Shown here in pieces: positions 1-6,671 of a DNA stretch of 37,152 bases; the first letter of the stretch is position 1, and the number at the start of each line of letters is the position of its first letter. The notes beneath the pieces were generated by a model. That model had not been told where the DNA came from. It searched no databases and worked only from the letters and a program-made list of their open reading frames with translations. The position numbers and the translations under genes were made by a program. This DNA is from a virus: the IMG/VR virus record IMGVR_UViG_3300010370_000097, positions 1 through 37,152 of that record; one strand, given 5' to 3'.

Positions 1-323
1 GTTGTTCCAATAGCAGCACCAATAACAGCGTTTGGAGCATTAGTAGCAAGCATAACCTTATCTCTTGCTGACTGAAACATAGCCACTTGGTCCTGTGGGT
101 TGTTGTAGCGATGAAGAATAGGCAAGCCACCGTTCATTACAACGGCAGCAGCCATTTCATCATTTACAACCGTATCCATAGGGGACGAAACTATTGGAGC
201 CTGAAGCACAATGTTTTTGACTTTGGTTCCAATGTCTACCTCTGACCTTGATTCAATGTCGCTAAACTGTGGAACGAGTAGCACATCATCAAATGTTATT
301 GTCTGTCGGAGGTTCTTGAACAT
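1..323 (-). CDS. guaB: IMP dehydrogenase / GMP reductase family protein (3' end cut by window)
   Basis: Only the first 107 codons are in the window; the gene runs off the left edge. The N-terminus carries the IMPDH/GMPR barrel entry: TFDDVLLVP near residues 9-17, then PIVSSPMDTV near 43-52, then a GGLPILHRY strand near 65-73. IMPDH oxidises IMP to XMP and GMPR deaminates GMP to IMP. Both share this start, and the catalytic Cys loop that would separate them is outside the window. The PMDTV and FDDVLLVP wording looks more IMPDH-like to me (inference). The ATG at 323 overlaps the upstream zinc-ribbon gene by 35 nt. It is the visible distal member of an operon with dUTPase, so it probably serves the nucleotide pool. 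Confidence 0.85.
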   Translation of the reverse strand, partial: MFKNLRQTITFDDVLLVPQFSDIESRSEVDIGTKVKNIVLQAPIVSSPMDTVVNDEMAAAVVMNGGLPILHRYNNPQDQVAMFQSARDKVMLATNAPNAVIGAAIGT

Positions 324-600
324 TATGTTTTCCTTCTAGGTGTTGTTTGAATTCAGAAATAAGTTGCTGGGCTTTACTCCAACATTCGGGGCAATAAAGA
401 CGAACATTACCCTTATCTTGGACTACAAACCAAGTCATAGCCATTTCTTTACTCTTCTTATCAAATGGCGCTTCACAAGTCAAACAAAAATCCGGGAGTT
501 TGCTAAACATCATTATTTGCTCTCCCATCTTTTGTTGGGCTGGGTCTTGGCTTTGTTTAGCCGCTTCTCTGGCTATTGCTCTTCGCTGTTGTCGGTTCAT
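289..600 (-). CDS. Small zinc-ribbon-like protein, function unknown
   Basis: 103 residues. Two CxxC pairs (CLTC near residues 39-42 and CPEC near 70-73) are spaced about 30 residues apart, as in a treble-clef or zinc-ribbon fold, so zinc binding is likely. The N-terminus is basic and rich in Arg/Gln (RQQRRAIAREAAK), which would suit nucleic-acid contact, and the tail is polar. It starts by a 4-nt ATGA overlap with the dUTPase stop and overlaps the GuaB-like start by 35 nt, so it is translationally coupled on both sides. I do not recognise the family; a regulatory or nucleic-acid-binding role is inference. Confidence 0.75.
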   Translation of the reverse strand: MNRQQRRAIAREAAKQSQDPAQQKMGEQIMMFSKLPDFCLTCEAPFDKKSKEMAMTWFVVQDKGNVRLYCPECWSKAQQLISEFKQHLEGKHNVQEPPTDNNI

Positions 601-1055
601 CGTCCCGTGCTTCCTAGCGCACCATCGCCGCGATTAGAAATGGTAATAGGATACCAACTATTGATGTTGTCGTCGCCAGCAGCCACAAAACGAACAGGAA
701 CAACTGGAATAACTACGCCCTGGGCGATCTTATCGCCAGCCTGAATAACCTGGGTGTCGGGGCCGATGTTGTGAAGGTTCACAAACACCTCGCCGTCATA
801 ACCAGAATCAACGACGCAAGCACCAACAATAAGTTTTCGCTTTGCTGCAACACCGGAGCGGTTCATAATTTGCATCATGTAGCCATGTGGAATTCCAAAC
901 TTTAGTCCAGTTCCCAATACTACGGACTGCCCTGGTTCAATGCGAACCGTTGAGCCGTCAGCAGGGTTGAACGGAAGGTCCAGCCCCGCATCAGAAGGAT
1001 TCGCCCGTGTTGGAAAATGACTTGTGTGTGGTAGGGCGTAATACTCCAAAATCAC
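597..1055 (-). CDS. dut: dUTPase (deoxyuridine 5'-triphosphate nucleotidohydrolase)
   Basis: 152 residues, the usual size for a trimeric dUTPase. It hydrolyses dUTP to dUMP and pyrophosphate, keeping uracil out of DNA and feeding thymidylate synthase. The five family motifs are in order: I, SDAGLDL near 21-27; II, NRSG near 66-69; III, VVDSGYDGEV near 81-90; IV, GDKIAQ near 107-112; V, a C-terminal RGDGALGSTG arm at the end. The start is a GTG at 1055 in a GTGA overlap with the upstream stop, preceded by GGGGTG. The downstream zinc-ribbon gene is coupled by ATGA. It works with the dCMP deaminase (17.8 kb) and ThyX (9.8 kb) of this phage. Confidence 0.96.
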   Translation of the reverse strand: MILEYYALPHTSHFPTRANPSDAGLDLPFNPADGSTVRIEPGQSVVLGTGLKFGIPHGYMMQIMNRSGVAAKRKLIVGACVVDSGYDGEVFVNLHNIGPDTQVIQAGDKIAQGVVIPVVPVRFVAAGDDNINSWYPITISNRGDGALGSTGR

Positions 1056-1321
1056 CGGGCACCCCGAAGAGTTTGGTAAGCCTCAACCAAGTCATCAAGG
1101 CTTTCGTTCTTCTTCAACATTCGGTAAGCACGGGTAATGGTAGAAATGTCTTCCTTGGAAAGAAAGCCATTCTTCACAAAGTCAGAACGCAGTTCGCGCT
1201 TTGACTCCTTGAAAGGCTCCATAGCATCTTCAATAGCCTTCAAGTTGCGGATATACTCAACAAGCTTCTCGCCCTTGCTCGCAAGGTCGGAACCAACATC
1301 ATCTTCAATTTCGTCAAACAT
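1052..1321 (-). CDS. Small helical protein, weak GapR/DUF2312-like pattern
   Basis: 89 residues, starting at ATG 1321, which has a clean GGGAG five nt upstream. A longer reading from 1372 would start before the predicted transcription start and was not used. The sequence is predicted to be almost all helix: an acidic start (FDEIEDDVG), a coiled-coil-like middle (EYIRNLKAIEDAMEPFK), then NGFLSKEDISTITRAYRMLKK. The order 'helix, K-x-GF-x(4-6), second basic helix' recalls GapR/DUF2312 DNA-binding proteins, but the similarity is by eye and weak. It is the first gene of the 1321-1055-600-323 operon and overlaps dut by 4 nt. Confidence 0.7.
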   Translation of the reverse strand: MFDEIEDDVGSDLASKGEKLVEYIRNLKAIEDAMEPFKESKRELRSDFVKNGFLSKEDISTITRAYRMLKKNESLDDLVEAYQTLRGAR

Positions 1322-1343
1322 TTTATCTCCCTTTTGTTTTATT

Positions 1344-1372
1344 AGTATAGCGTGGAATGGGTCAGCGGTCAA
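1344..1372 (-). promoter_or_regulatory. Sigma-70 promoter P1 for the dut/guaB-like operon
   Basis: Minus-strand TTGACC (1372-1367), 17-nt spacer ending in CGC, then TATACT (1349-1344). The start site should be near 1337, about 15 nt before the ATG at 1321. The -35 overlaps the last bases of the uvdE gene. No inverted repeat flanks this one. Confidence 0.85.
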
Positions 1373-2331
1373 GCAGAAAGTGTCTGGATTTTGTGAGCGC
1401 GAAGAACGGACGCAACAGCTAGTTCTTTCATCTTTGCCTCGATCATGCAGTCAAACTCTACACCGTGGTTGTTAGGCAAAGAAAGAACAAAGTCAGAATG
1501 TGCCTGCGGCTTGATCTTTGGGTTCTTCTGTTCAATAGAACGGCTTTCGGAATAATGAACGACAGGCTTCACATCACCCCAGGTAGAAGCGGCAAGAAGC
1601 AAAGCATCGCTTTCGCTTTGGCCTCCGTCGCATAGCGAGTGGTGATGGTAGTCAAACACAATAGGAATGCCGATCTTCTTGTGGATCAAGTTGTAAAGAT
1701 CAGCAGTAGAATAAAGACTTGGCTTGTCGTCGTTCTCAACAGTCAGGCGATTCTTGACTGAATCGGACAAACGCTCAAAGTTGCGACAAAACGAATCACT
1801 TGCTTTCTCCTTGTTGCCGTAGGTTGCGCCAACGTGAATGTTGATCTTGCCCCAGGCAGTTTGAGGAAGGTTAAGCTTGTCGTGGATCCAAGCGTGAATT
1901 TCCAAGTCGCGAACAGTCTGTTGAATAACTCGCTCGTCCGAAGAAGCAAGCTTGTTGAACGGACCAGGGTGAGCGGTCAAACGCAGGTTATTAGCAGCAG
2001 CAAACTCACCGCAACGTTGAAGAACAGAAACAATTTGATCGTGATCGGGCAGTTGCTCAAAACGATAGTCAGAAGCCCACGGCATAATGTCGGACGACAT
2101 TCGGTAGAACTTGTAGCCGTTCTGGTTGTTCCAAACAAGGATCTTGAATAGATCCCTTACATTTTGGAGGGCAAGCTGGGAAGCATAAGCCAAACCCTTC
2201 TTCTCAAAAGTAGAACGAATCATAGAGCGATTCGTGGTGATAGGCTCGGTCTTCTTTGGCTTTCCACCGTACTCGGATGGATAAGAAAGCTGCATGTTGA
2301 TGCAAGCATAACCGTAATTGATGTTAGACAC
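1369..2331 (-). CDS. uvdE: UV damage endonuclease (UvdE/UvsE family)
   Basis: 320 residues, TIM-barrel nuclease that nicks DNA 5' of pyrimidine dimers and other lesions, an alternative to UvrABC. Visible family marks: GYACINMQL at 7-15, KILVWNN near 63-69, RMSSDIMPW near 77-85, TAHPGPF at 119-125, INIHVGA at 163-169, ENDD at 199-202, VFDYHHH at 225-231, HYSES at 259-263, HSD at 278-280 and a C-terminal MIEAK near 296-300. These supply the expected metal ligands (His121, His166, Glu199, Asp227, His230, His259, His278, Glu298). The His usually following the SSD..P..S segment is Asp88 here. The start is GTG at 2331 with GAGG five nt upstream. It has its own promoter P2 and may serve phages exposed to sunlight (inference). 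Confidence 0.93.
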   Translation of the reverse strand: MSNINYGYACINMQLSYPSEYGGKPKKTEPITTNRSMIRSTFEKKGLAYASQLALQNVRDLFKILVWNNQNGYKFYRMSSDIMPWASDYRFEQLPDHDQIVSVLQRCGEFAAANNLRLTAHPGPFNKLASSDERVIQQTVRDLEIHAWIHDKLNLPQTAWGKINIHVGATYGNKEKASDSFCRNFERLSDSVKNRLTVENDDKPSLYSTADLYNLIHKKIGIPIVFDYHHHSLCDGGQSESDALLLAASTWGDVKPVVHYSESRSIEQKNPKIKPQAHSDFVLSLPNNHGVEFDCMIEAKMKELAVASVLRAHKIQTLSA

Positions 2332-2333
2332 TC

Positions 2334-2384
2334 TGACCTCTTGTTTTTACTCCACTATAATAGCAGCGCGGGGGCCAGAGGTCA
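2334..2384 (-). promoter_or_regulatory. Inverted repeat centred on P2, masking the uvdE ribosome site in read-through RNA
   Basis: TGACCTC (2334-2340 on the plus strand) and GAGGTCA (2378-2384) are perfect 7-bp arms whose centre coincides with the -10 of P2. On the minus strand the proximal arm is GAGGTCA, which contains the uvdE Shine-Dalgarno. The distal arm overlaps the -35, so it is absent from RNA started at P2. Confidence 0.6.
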
Positions 2385-2385
2385 A
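2357..2385 (-). promoter_or_regulatory. Sigma-70 promoter P2 for uvdE
   Basis: Minus-strand TTGACC (2385-2380), 17-nt GC-rich spacer, TATTAT (2362-2357). The start site should be near 2350, about 19 nt upstream of the GTG start of uvdE. Confidence 0.88.
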
Positions 2386-2397
2386 GTCAAGAGAACG

Positions 2398-2811
2398 TCA
2401 ATCGGATTTATTCTTCTTTTCCCACTTGAAAGAACTTTGATCGGTTTTGATAGGACCACCGGCACTCCAGGTCGCACAGGTACGTCTTGAGTGGCATTTG
2501 AAATGATGCATCCAACAATAGCCGAACTCTCCTGGACCTTCTATGTTCTCGTCGCTTACGGGCATACAAGTCTTCATTCTTGGCGAAACATCAAAAGCAA
2601 CGCAATTTCCACAAAGGCTTTTCTTTGCTTCTTCTACTGTTGCTCCCCACTTCTTGGCTATTTTATTCCAATATTCCAAAGAAGGTTCGTTTGGGTTTAG
2701 GGGGCCGTAGTGGTAGTCCTCTACGGCATGGTCCCTGTTTTGAGTGTTTAGTTTTAGGTCTTTCGTTGCTTTGGGACAAGGAGAAGAACCGGCAAATGTT
2801 ATTTTTATCAT
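2398..2811 (-). CDS. Cysteine-rich protein, possible metal or Fe-S binding
   Basis: 137 residues. The C-terminal half holds six cysteines and several histidines: CGNC at 67-70, then RMKTC near 82, GYCWMHHFKC around 97-106, and RRTCATW near 110-116. This CxxC-x11-C...C...C...C spacing with aromatic and His residues would suit a zinc or iron-sulfur site; which metal cannot be told. The N-terminal 65 residues look like a separate polar segment (HAVEDYHYGPLNPNEPSLEYW). I do not recognise the family with confidence, though it resembles hypothetical proteins of environmental T4-type phages. The SD is GAGG within TGAGGTCAAA before the ATG at 2811. It sits between dnaE and uvdE under a CTATTTATT motif rather than a sigma-70 promoter. 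Confidence 0.8.
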   Translation of the reverse strand: MIKITFAGSSPCPKATKDLKLNTQNRDHAVEDYHYGPLNPNEPSLEYWNKIAKKWGATVEEAKKSLCGNCVAFDVSPRMKTCMPVSDENIEGPGEFGYCWMHHFKCHSRRTCATWSAGGPIKTDQSSFKWEKKNKSD

Positions 2812-2814
2812 TTT

Positions 2815-2843
2815 GACCTCACAATAAATAGTGTTATGAGGCC
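2815..2843 (-). promoter_or_regulatory. CTATTTATT motif inside an SD-masking hairpin before the Cys-rich gene
   Basis: On the minus strand, CCTCA and TGAGG (7 bp with one G-U pair and an outer G-C) flank a loop containing CTATTTATTG (2831-2822). The downstream arm contains the Shine-Dalgarno of the gene starting at 2811. The arrangement resembles the hairpin-embedded late promoters of T4 genes e and soc. The motif lies directly after the dnaE stop. Confidence 0.45.
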
Positions 2844-5800
2844 AAACACTTCCAAAACTTACCGATTCTTCCTCTTGTTGAAAAACCCCATTCGTCGTTG
2901 TAGTCGGGCTTCACAAGATAAGGCTTATTGACCTCTAACCTATCTCCCATCGCAACATCAACACCCCAGCAACGGACAGTCACAATAGCGGAGTTTGAAT
3001 CAACAACCTCAACTTGGAAATATTCTTTGCCTGTTGCTGTTCTCTTTGCTGTGATCTTTCTTGGAATACACCAAGTAAGTTGTAGGTTTTGGTCAAACTC
3101 GGAGATAGGTGGAATCATTTTCTCTTCCAACTTTTCCAAGGTTTCTGGTGAGACAACCTTGGATAGTGGGAACTCACCAGTTAGTTCTGTGAGGAACTGG
3201 ATTTCTTCTTCTGTTGTAAAGTCTCCTTCTGGTGCGTAAAGAGAAATGTTCTCTTCTAGGTTCTTTGGCTTTCTTGGCCGGTCAACGGCAATAGCAGTCC
3301 AGAAATGCTTCTTACCAGTAAAACGACTATCAATGAGGCAGTTTGTGGTTCCCGAACGAACAAGAACGTCCAAGGTCTTTTTATTCAGCTTGGAATAACG
3401 CATCTTGTCGTTGAATAAAAAGTCCTCAACCTTGCGGAAAGGACGACCCTTGTAAATTTCCTCAATAGCTGCTTCTCCAAGACCCTTGATAGAGGTTAGA
3501 GGCTGAATCAAACTTGTTCCGTCCTCGCTAATTTCCCAGTAAGTTCCAGAGGTGTTGATGTTGAGAGGTTCAATCCCATAACCAAATGACTTGGCGATGG
3601 AAATAGCCTTCTCCTTCTTGGTTTCTGGTTCTTTATCAAGGAAGGCGGCAAGCCATTCACACTCATAATGTGTAAACAACCAAGCACATTGATAAGAGAT
3701 AATAGAATAACAAACAGCGTGAGACTTGTTGAAGCCATAACCAGAGAAGAACTTGAACTTTTCCCAAAGGTCATTAGCAGCCTTGCTCGTCATTCCCTTT
3801 TCAACACAACCCTCAATGAAGCGGTCATAAAGCGACTGAAGAACCTTATCGGTCTTTCCTGTGCCCTTCTTGGTTAGAACCTTACGAAGACTATTACCTT
3901 CATCAAGAGAAATGTTCTTACCCAACTTGTGAGCCAGCAAGGCAATTTGCTCTTGGAAGATAAGGAAGCCATAAGTTTCTTCGGTTACGTTCTTGTATTC
4001 TTGGTTGTAGTACTCAACGAGCAAAGGTGCTTCCTTCGCTTCAATGTAGTCCTTATCAACACCAGCCGACAAAGGACCGGGACGATAGATAGAGGTAATG
4101 GCAGAAAGATCGATAATGTTGTTTGGACGAGCCTGCTTACAAAGTTTCTGAACTCCATTCTCGGTAAACTGGAAAATTCCAGCCCACTTACCCTTGTGAA
4201 AGACCTTCTTGTAGACTTTCTTATCATTCATGTCCAAAACGTCTGGGTGTAGGAACTTATCATAATAAGCCCGAATGTCGTTGTAAGTCGGCTCCTGAAC
4301 CCCGTGATGACGCTTTAGAATGTGCCGAATAGCACCTTCGATCATTCGGAGAGTAGAAAGACCAAGAATATCAAACTTGATGAACCCAAGAGGCTCCAAG
4401 TGTCGGACGTTCTGCCCCTCGGACCAAGGAGTTTGGCGAACGTTCTTGGAAGAAATAAGAGGCATGTAATTATCAAGGTTCTCGGCAACAACAACGCCGC
4501 CAGCGTGGCGAGAGCAAGAACGCACCTGACCGTGGAGAGCGTCAATGTGGTTTGCTACGTCAGGGTAGTTCCGCAAAAACGCTTGTAGGCTTGGTGAAAA
4601 CTCTTTCACTTCCTCAAAGGTTGGAGTGTAAACGCCAGCCTTGATGCCGTGTCGCTGCTTGGCGAGTGGCGTAGCCTCGGACATCATCTTACTTGTAACC
4701 TTATTCACCTCGGGAAAGGGAATGCTGTAAAGTTTGGAAATGTCCTTGATAAGCGACTTTAGTTGTAGCGTGTTCCAGTTAGAGATAGGAACAACGGTGT
4801 TGTCTCCCCATTTCTCGATAAGAATGTCCTTGATAACCATAGGGTCAGCAACGTCAAAGTCAATGTCTGGATAGTCGGTTGCGTCAGCGCGGAGGAACCG
4901 CGAGAACAGAAGGTCGTATTTGATAGGATCGACCTGGGTGATCTCCAAAGCATAAGCCACAAGAGAACCAGCAGCAGAACCGCGACCGGGACCAGTAAGC
5001 ATGTGTTCGTTGGAAATAGTAGCGATCTGGTTCATTGTAAGAAAGTACTTTGAGAACCCGCGATCAGCAATAACAGACAACTCATAACGTAGTCTCTCAA
5101 CATAGTCGTTATTGGTGTGAAGACCCTTCTTACGCAGACCTTCCATAGAGAACTTTTCCAAAGCAGTATCAGCAGTCTCGCCAGCAGGAACAACAAAGCT
5201 TGGAAGCCTTACTGTGGTGTCTGGCTCAAAAGTCTCAATCCGCTCAAAAGCGATCTTGTGAGTTTCGGTAATAGAGTTCATCACCAAGTCGTCATCATAA
5301 GAAACACCGCAAAGAGCAGAGTACTTCTTGTAAGAAGCCCACATTTGATCGCCATTCTTCGGGTAAAGTTCATAACCAATTTCATCAACAGAAGCAGGCA
5401 ACTCGCTTTCATTAGCCCATTCGGGACGACCAGAACCAAGCCAACCAAGACGCTTGTAAAGTTCGCGGTCCTTCCAAGCATTATTGTTTGGATAGTGCGA
5501 ATCAGCAGTAGAAACAAGCTTGATCCCAAACTCCTTACTCATTTGGATAACATAAGAGTTTAGTTCGTGTTGCTCGGGAATGTTGTTCCATTGAAGCTCG
5601 CCATACCAACGGTCGCCAAAAATAGAAACCATGTTGCGAGTAAGTTCGCGCATGGCCTCCAAAATGGCCTCGGTGCCCTTATCGCGGTTCTCCCAATAGC
5701 AACCAGCATAGACACCACCCAAGCAAGCAGAAGACGCAATAATGCCCTCTGAATGCTTACGGAGCATATCAAAGTCAATGCGAGGATAGCGATAGTAATT

Positions 5801-6283
5801 CTCTTCGCGGTAAGAATCCGAAACAAGCTTGAATAGGTTATTCAAACCAGTTTGGTTTTGTGCGAGCAAAACAAGGTGCCGACGACGAGAAAGAATGCTG
5901 TTGGAAGCCTTCTTCGTTTCAGCCTCGTTCTCAATGGTCGTTCCAGAAGTCTCATCCTCTGCGACCTTGGACGCTTCCTTCTTATTCAGCATTGTCCGGT
6001 CATATTCGGTGCGCCACTCCGCAATAGAAGGAACAAAATAAGCCTCACACCCGAAAATAGGCTTGAAGTCCTTGCCCTCTGCTTTCATCTTGCGAGCATG
6101 GAGAACTTGCCAGGAAAACCCGTTCATGTTTCCGTGATCGGTTAGAGCAAGTGCTTCGCTTCCATTTTGATAAGTAAAGTCCATGTGATCCTGTGGGAAG
6201 CCTAAGCCGTCAAAGATCGAGCCTGCTACGCTGTGTGCGTGAAGCCCGACGAACGGGATAGAACTGGTTGCGCGCTCACTCAT
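2834..6283 (-). CDS. dnaE: DNA polymerase III alpha subunit (C-family replicase) with intact-looking PHP domain
   Basis: 1149 residues, close to bacterial DnaE. The N-terminal PHP domain has what appears to be a full metal set: His15, His17, Asp25, His50 (TDHGNM), Glu80 (GCEAY), His136, Cys187 (ACLGG), Asp261 and His263 (DSHY). Such a set is linked to built-in 3'-5' proofreading in other DnaE proteins. The palm follows: GPGRGSAAGS at 431-440, PDIDFD at 472-477 (Asp473, Asp475), and KFDILGL near 636-642 (Asp638). An HhH-type segment and an OB-like C-terminus (VTVRCWGVDVAMGDRLEV) end it. The ATG at 6283 overlaps the upstream stop by 8 nt. It is the last gene of the long operon from 12118. T4-type phages normally use a B-family enzyme, so this is a replacement of the replicase type. 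Confidence 0.97.
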   Translation of the reverse strand: MSERATSSIPFVGLHAHSVAGSIFDGLGFPQDHMDFTYQNGSEALALTDHGNMNGFSWQVLHARKMKAEGKDFKPIFGCEAYFVPSIAEWRTEYDRTMLNKKEASKVAEDETSGTTIENEAETKKASNSILSRRRHLVLLAQNQTGLNNLFKLVSDSYREENYYRYPRIDFDMLRKHSEGIIASSACLGGVYAGCYWENRDKGTEAILEAMRELTRNMVSIFGDRWYGELQWNNIPEQHELNSYVIQMSKEFGIKLVSTADSHYPNNNAWKDRELYKRLGWLGSGRPEWANESELPASVDEIGYELYPKNGDQMWASYKKYSALCGVSYDDDLVMNSITETHKIAFERIETFEPDTTVRLPSFVVPAGETADTALEKFSMEGLRKKGLHTNNDYVERLRYELSVIADRGFSKYFLTMNQIATISNEHMLTGPGRGSAAGSLVAYALEITQVDPIKYDLLFSRFLRADATDYPDIDFDVADPMVIKDILIEKWGDNTVVPISNWNTLQLKSLIKDISKLYSIPFPEVNKVTSKMMSEATPLAKQRHGIKAGVYTPTFEEVKEFSPSLQAFLRNYPDVANHIDALHGQVRSCSRHAGGVVVAENLDNYMPLISSKNVRQTPWSEGQNVRHLEPLGFIKFDILGLSTLRMIEGAIRHILKRHHGVQEPTYNDIRAYYDKFLHPDVLDMNDKKVYKKVFHKGKWAGIFQFTENGVQKLCKQARPNNIIDLSAITSIYRPGPLSAGVDKDYIEAKEAPLLVEYYNQEYKNVTEETYGFLIFQEQIALLAHKLGKNISLDEGNSLRKVLTKKGTGKTDKVLQSLYDRFIEGCVEKGMTSKAANDLWEKFKFFSGYGFNKSHAVCYSIISYQCAWLFTHYECEWLAAFLDKEPETKKEKAISIAKSFGYGIEPLNINTSGTYWEISEDGTSLIQPLTSIKGLGEAAIEEIYKGRPFRKVEDFLFNDKMRYSKLNKKTLDVLVRSGTTNCLIDSRFTGKKHFWTAIAVDRPRKPKNLEENISLYAPEGDFTTEEEIQFLTELTGEFPLSKVVSPETLEKLEEKMIPPISEFDQNLQLTWCIPRKITAKRTATGKEYFQVEVVDSNSAIVTVRCWGVDVAMGDRLEVNKPYLVKPDYNDEWGFSTRGRIGKFWKCLAS

Positions 6284-6671
6284 TGATAGTTTCCTCGGTG
6301 GTGGTGATTTGTTCTTCTAACTTAATGTCTGGGATGAATTCGTCAATGTAAGAACAAATTTCTTTGTATTCTTGTGATGTGCTATGGTAGTAATAGCGGA
6401 CGTAGTACTTGTAAGCTTGGGTAGAAACTCCAAGATACTTCTTTTCTGTTTGGAAATGTGCGACCATTTGATCACACCATTTCTTTACAACCTTCTTTGA
6501 TGTGCCCTTCAAGTCAATAGGGCAAGGACCGGCTGGGATGATAAGGTTGTAAGTAACTGCAATCCCCCGTTCATTCTTCTTTGCCTTCGCCTTTGAGAAG
6601 GAATTAGTTGCTGAACTCCTTGGCTTTTTAGGCTTCGGTGTCGTAATCGTCGTCTTCGTTTTCCGTGGCAT
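6276..6671 (-). CDS. Unknown protein with basic, proline-rich N-terminus
   Basis: 131 residues. The first 35 are Lys/Thr/Pro-rich and likely disordered (KTTITTPKPKKPRSS...). The rest looks like a small alpha/beta domain with an aromatic run (YKYYVRYYYH) near 87-96 and an acidic tail (EEQITTTEETINE). GGAGG lies nine nt before the ATG at 6671. It starts inside the preceding gene (44-nt overlap) and its stop overlaps the dnaE start by 8 nt, so it is coupled to polymerase production. I do not recognise the family. A polymerase-associated or DNA-binding role is possible from position only. Confidence 0.75.
   Translation of the reverse strand: MPRKTKTTITTPKPKKPRSSATNSFSKAKAKKNERGIAVTYNLIIPAGPCPIDLKGTSKKVVKKWCDQMVAHFQTEKKYLGVSTQAYKYYVRYYYHSTSQEYKEICSYIDEFIPDIKLEEQITTTEETINE

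Noticed and set aside
340-744. Plus-strand reading frames across the window (for example 340-744, 5117-5563, 25787-26155)
   Set aside because: They overlap recognisable minus-strand genes, lack SDs and family motifs, and have low-complexity hydrophobic translations typical of antisense shadows.
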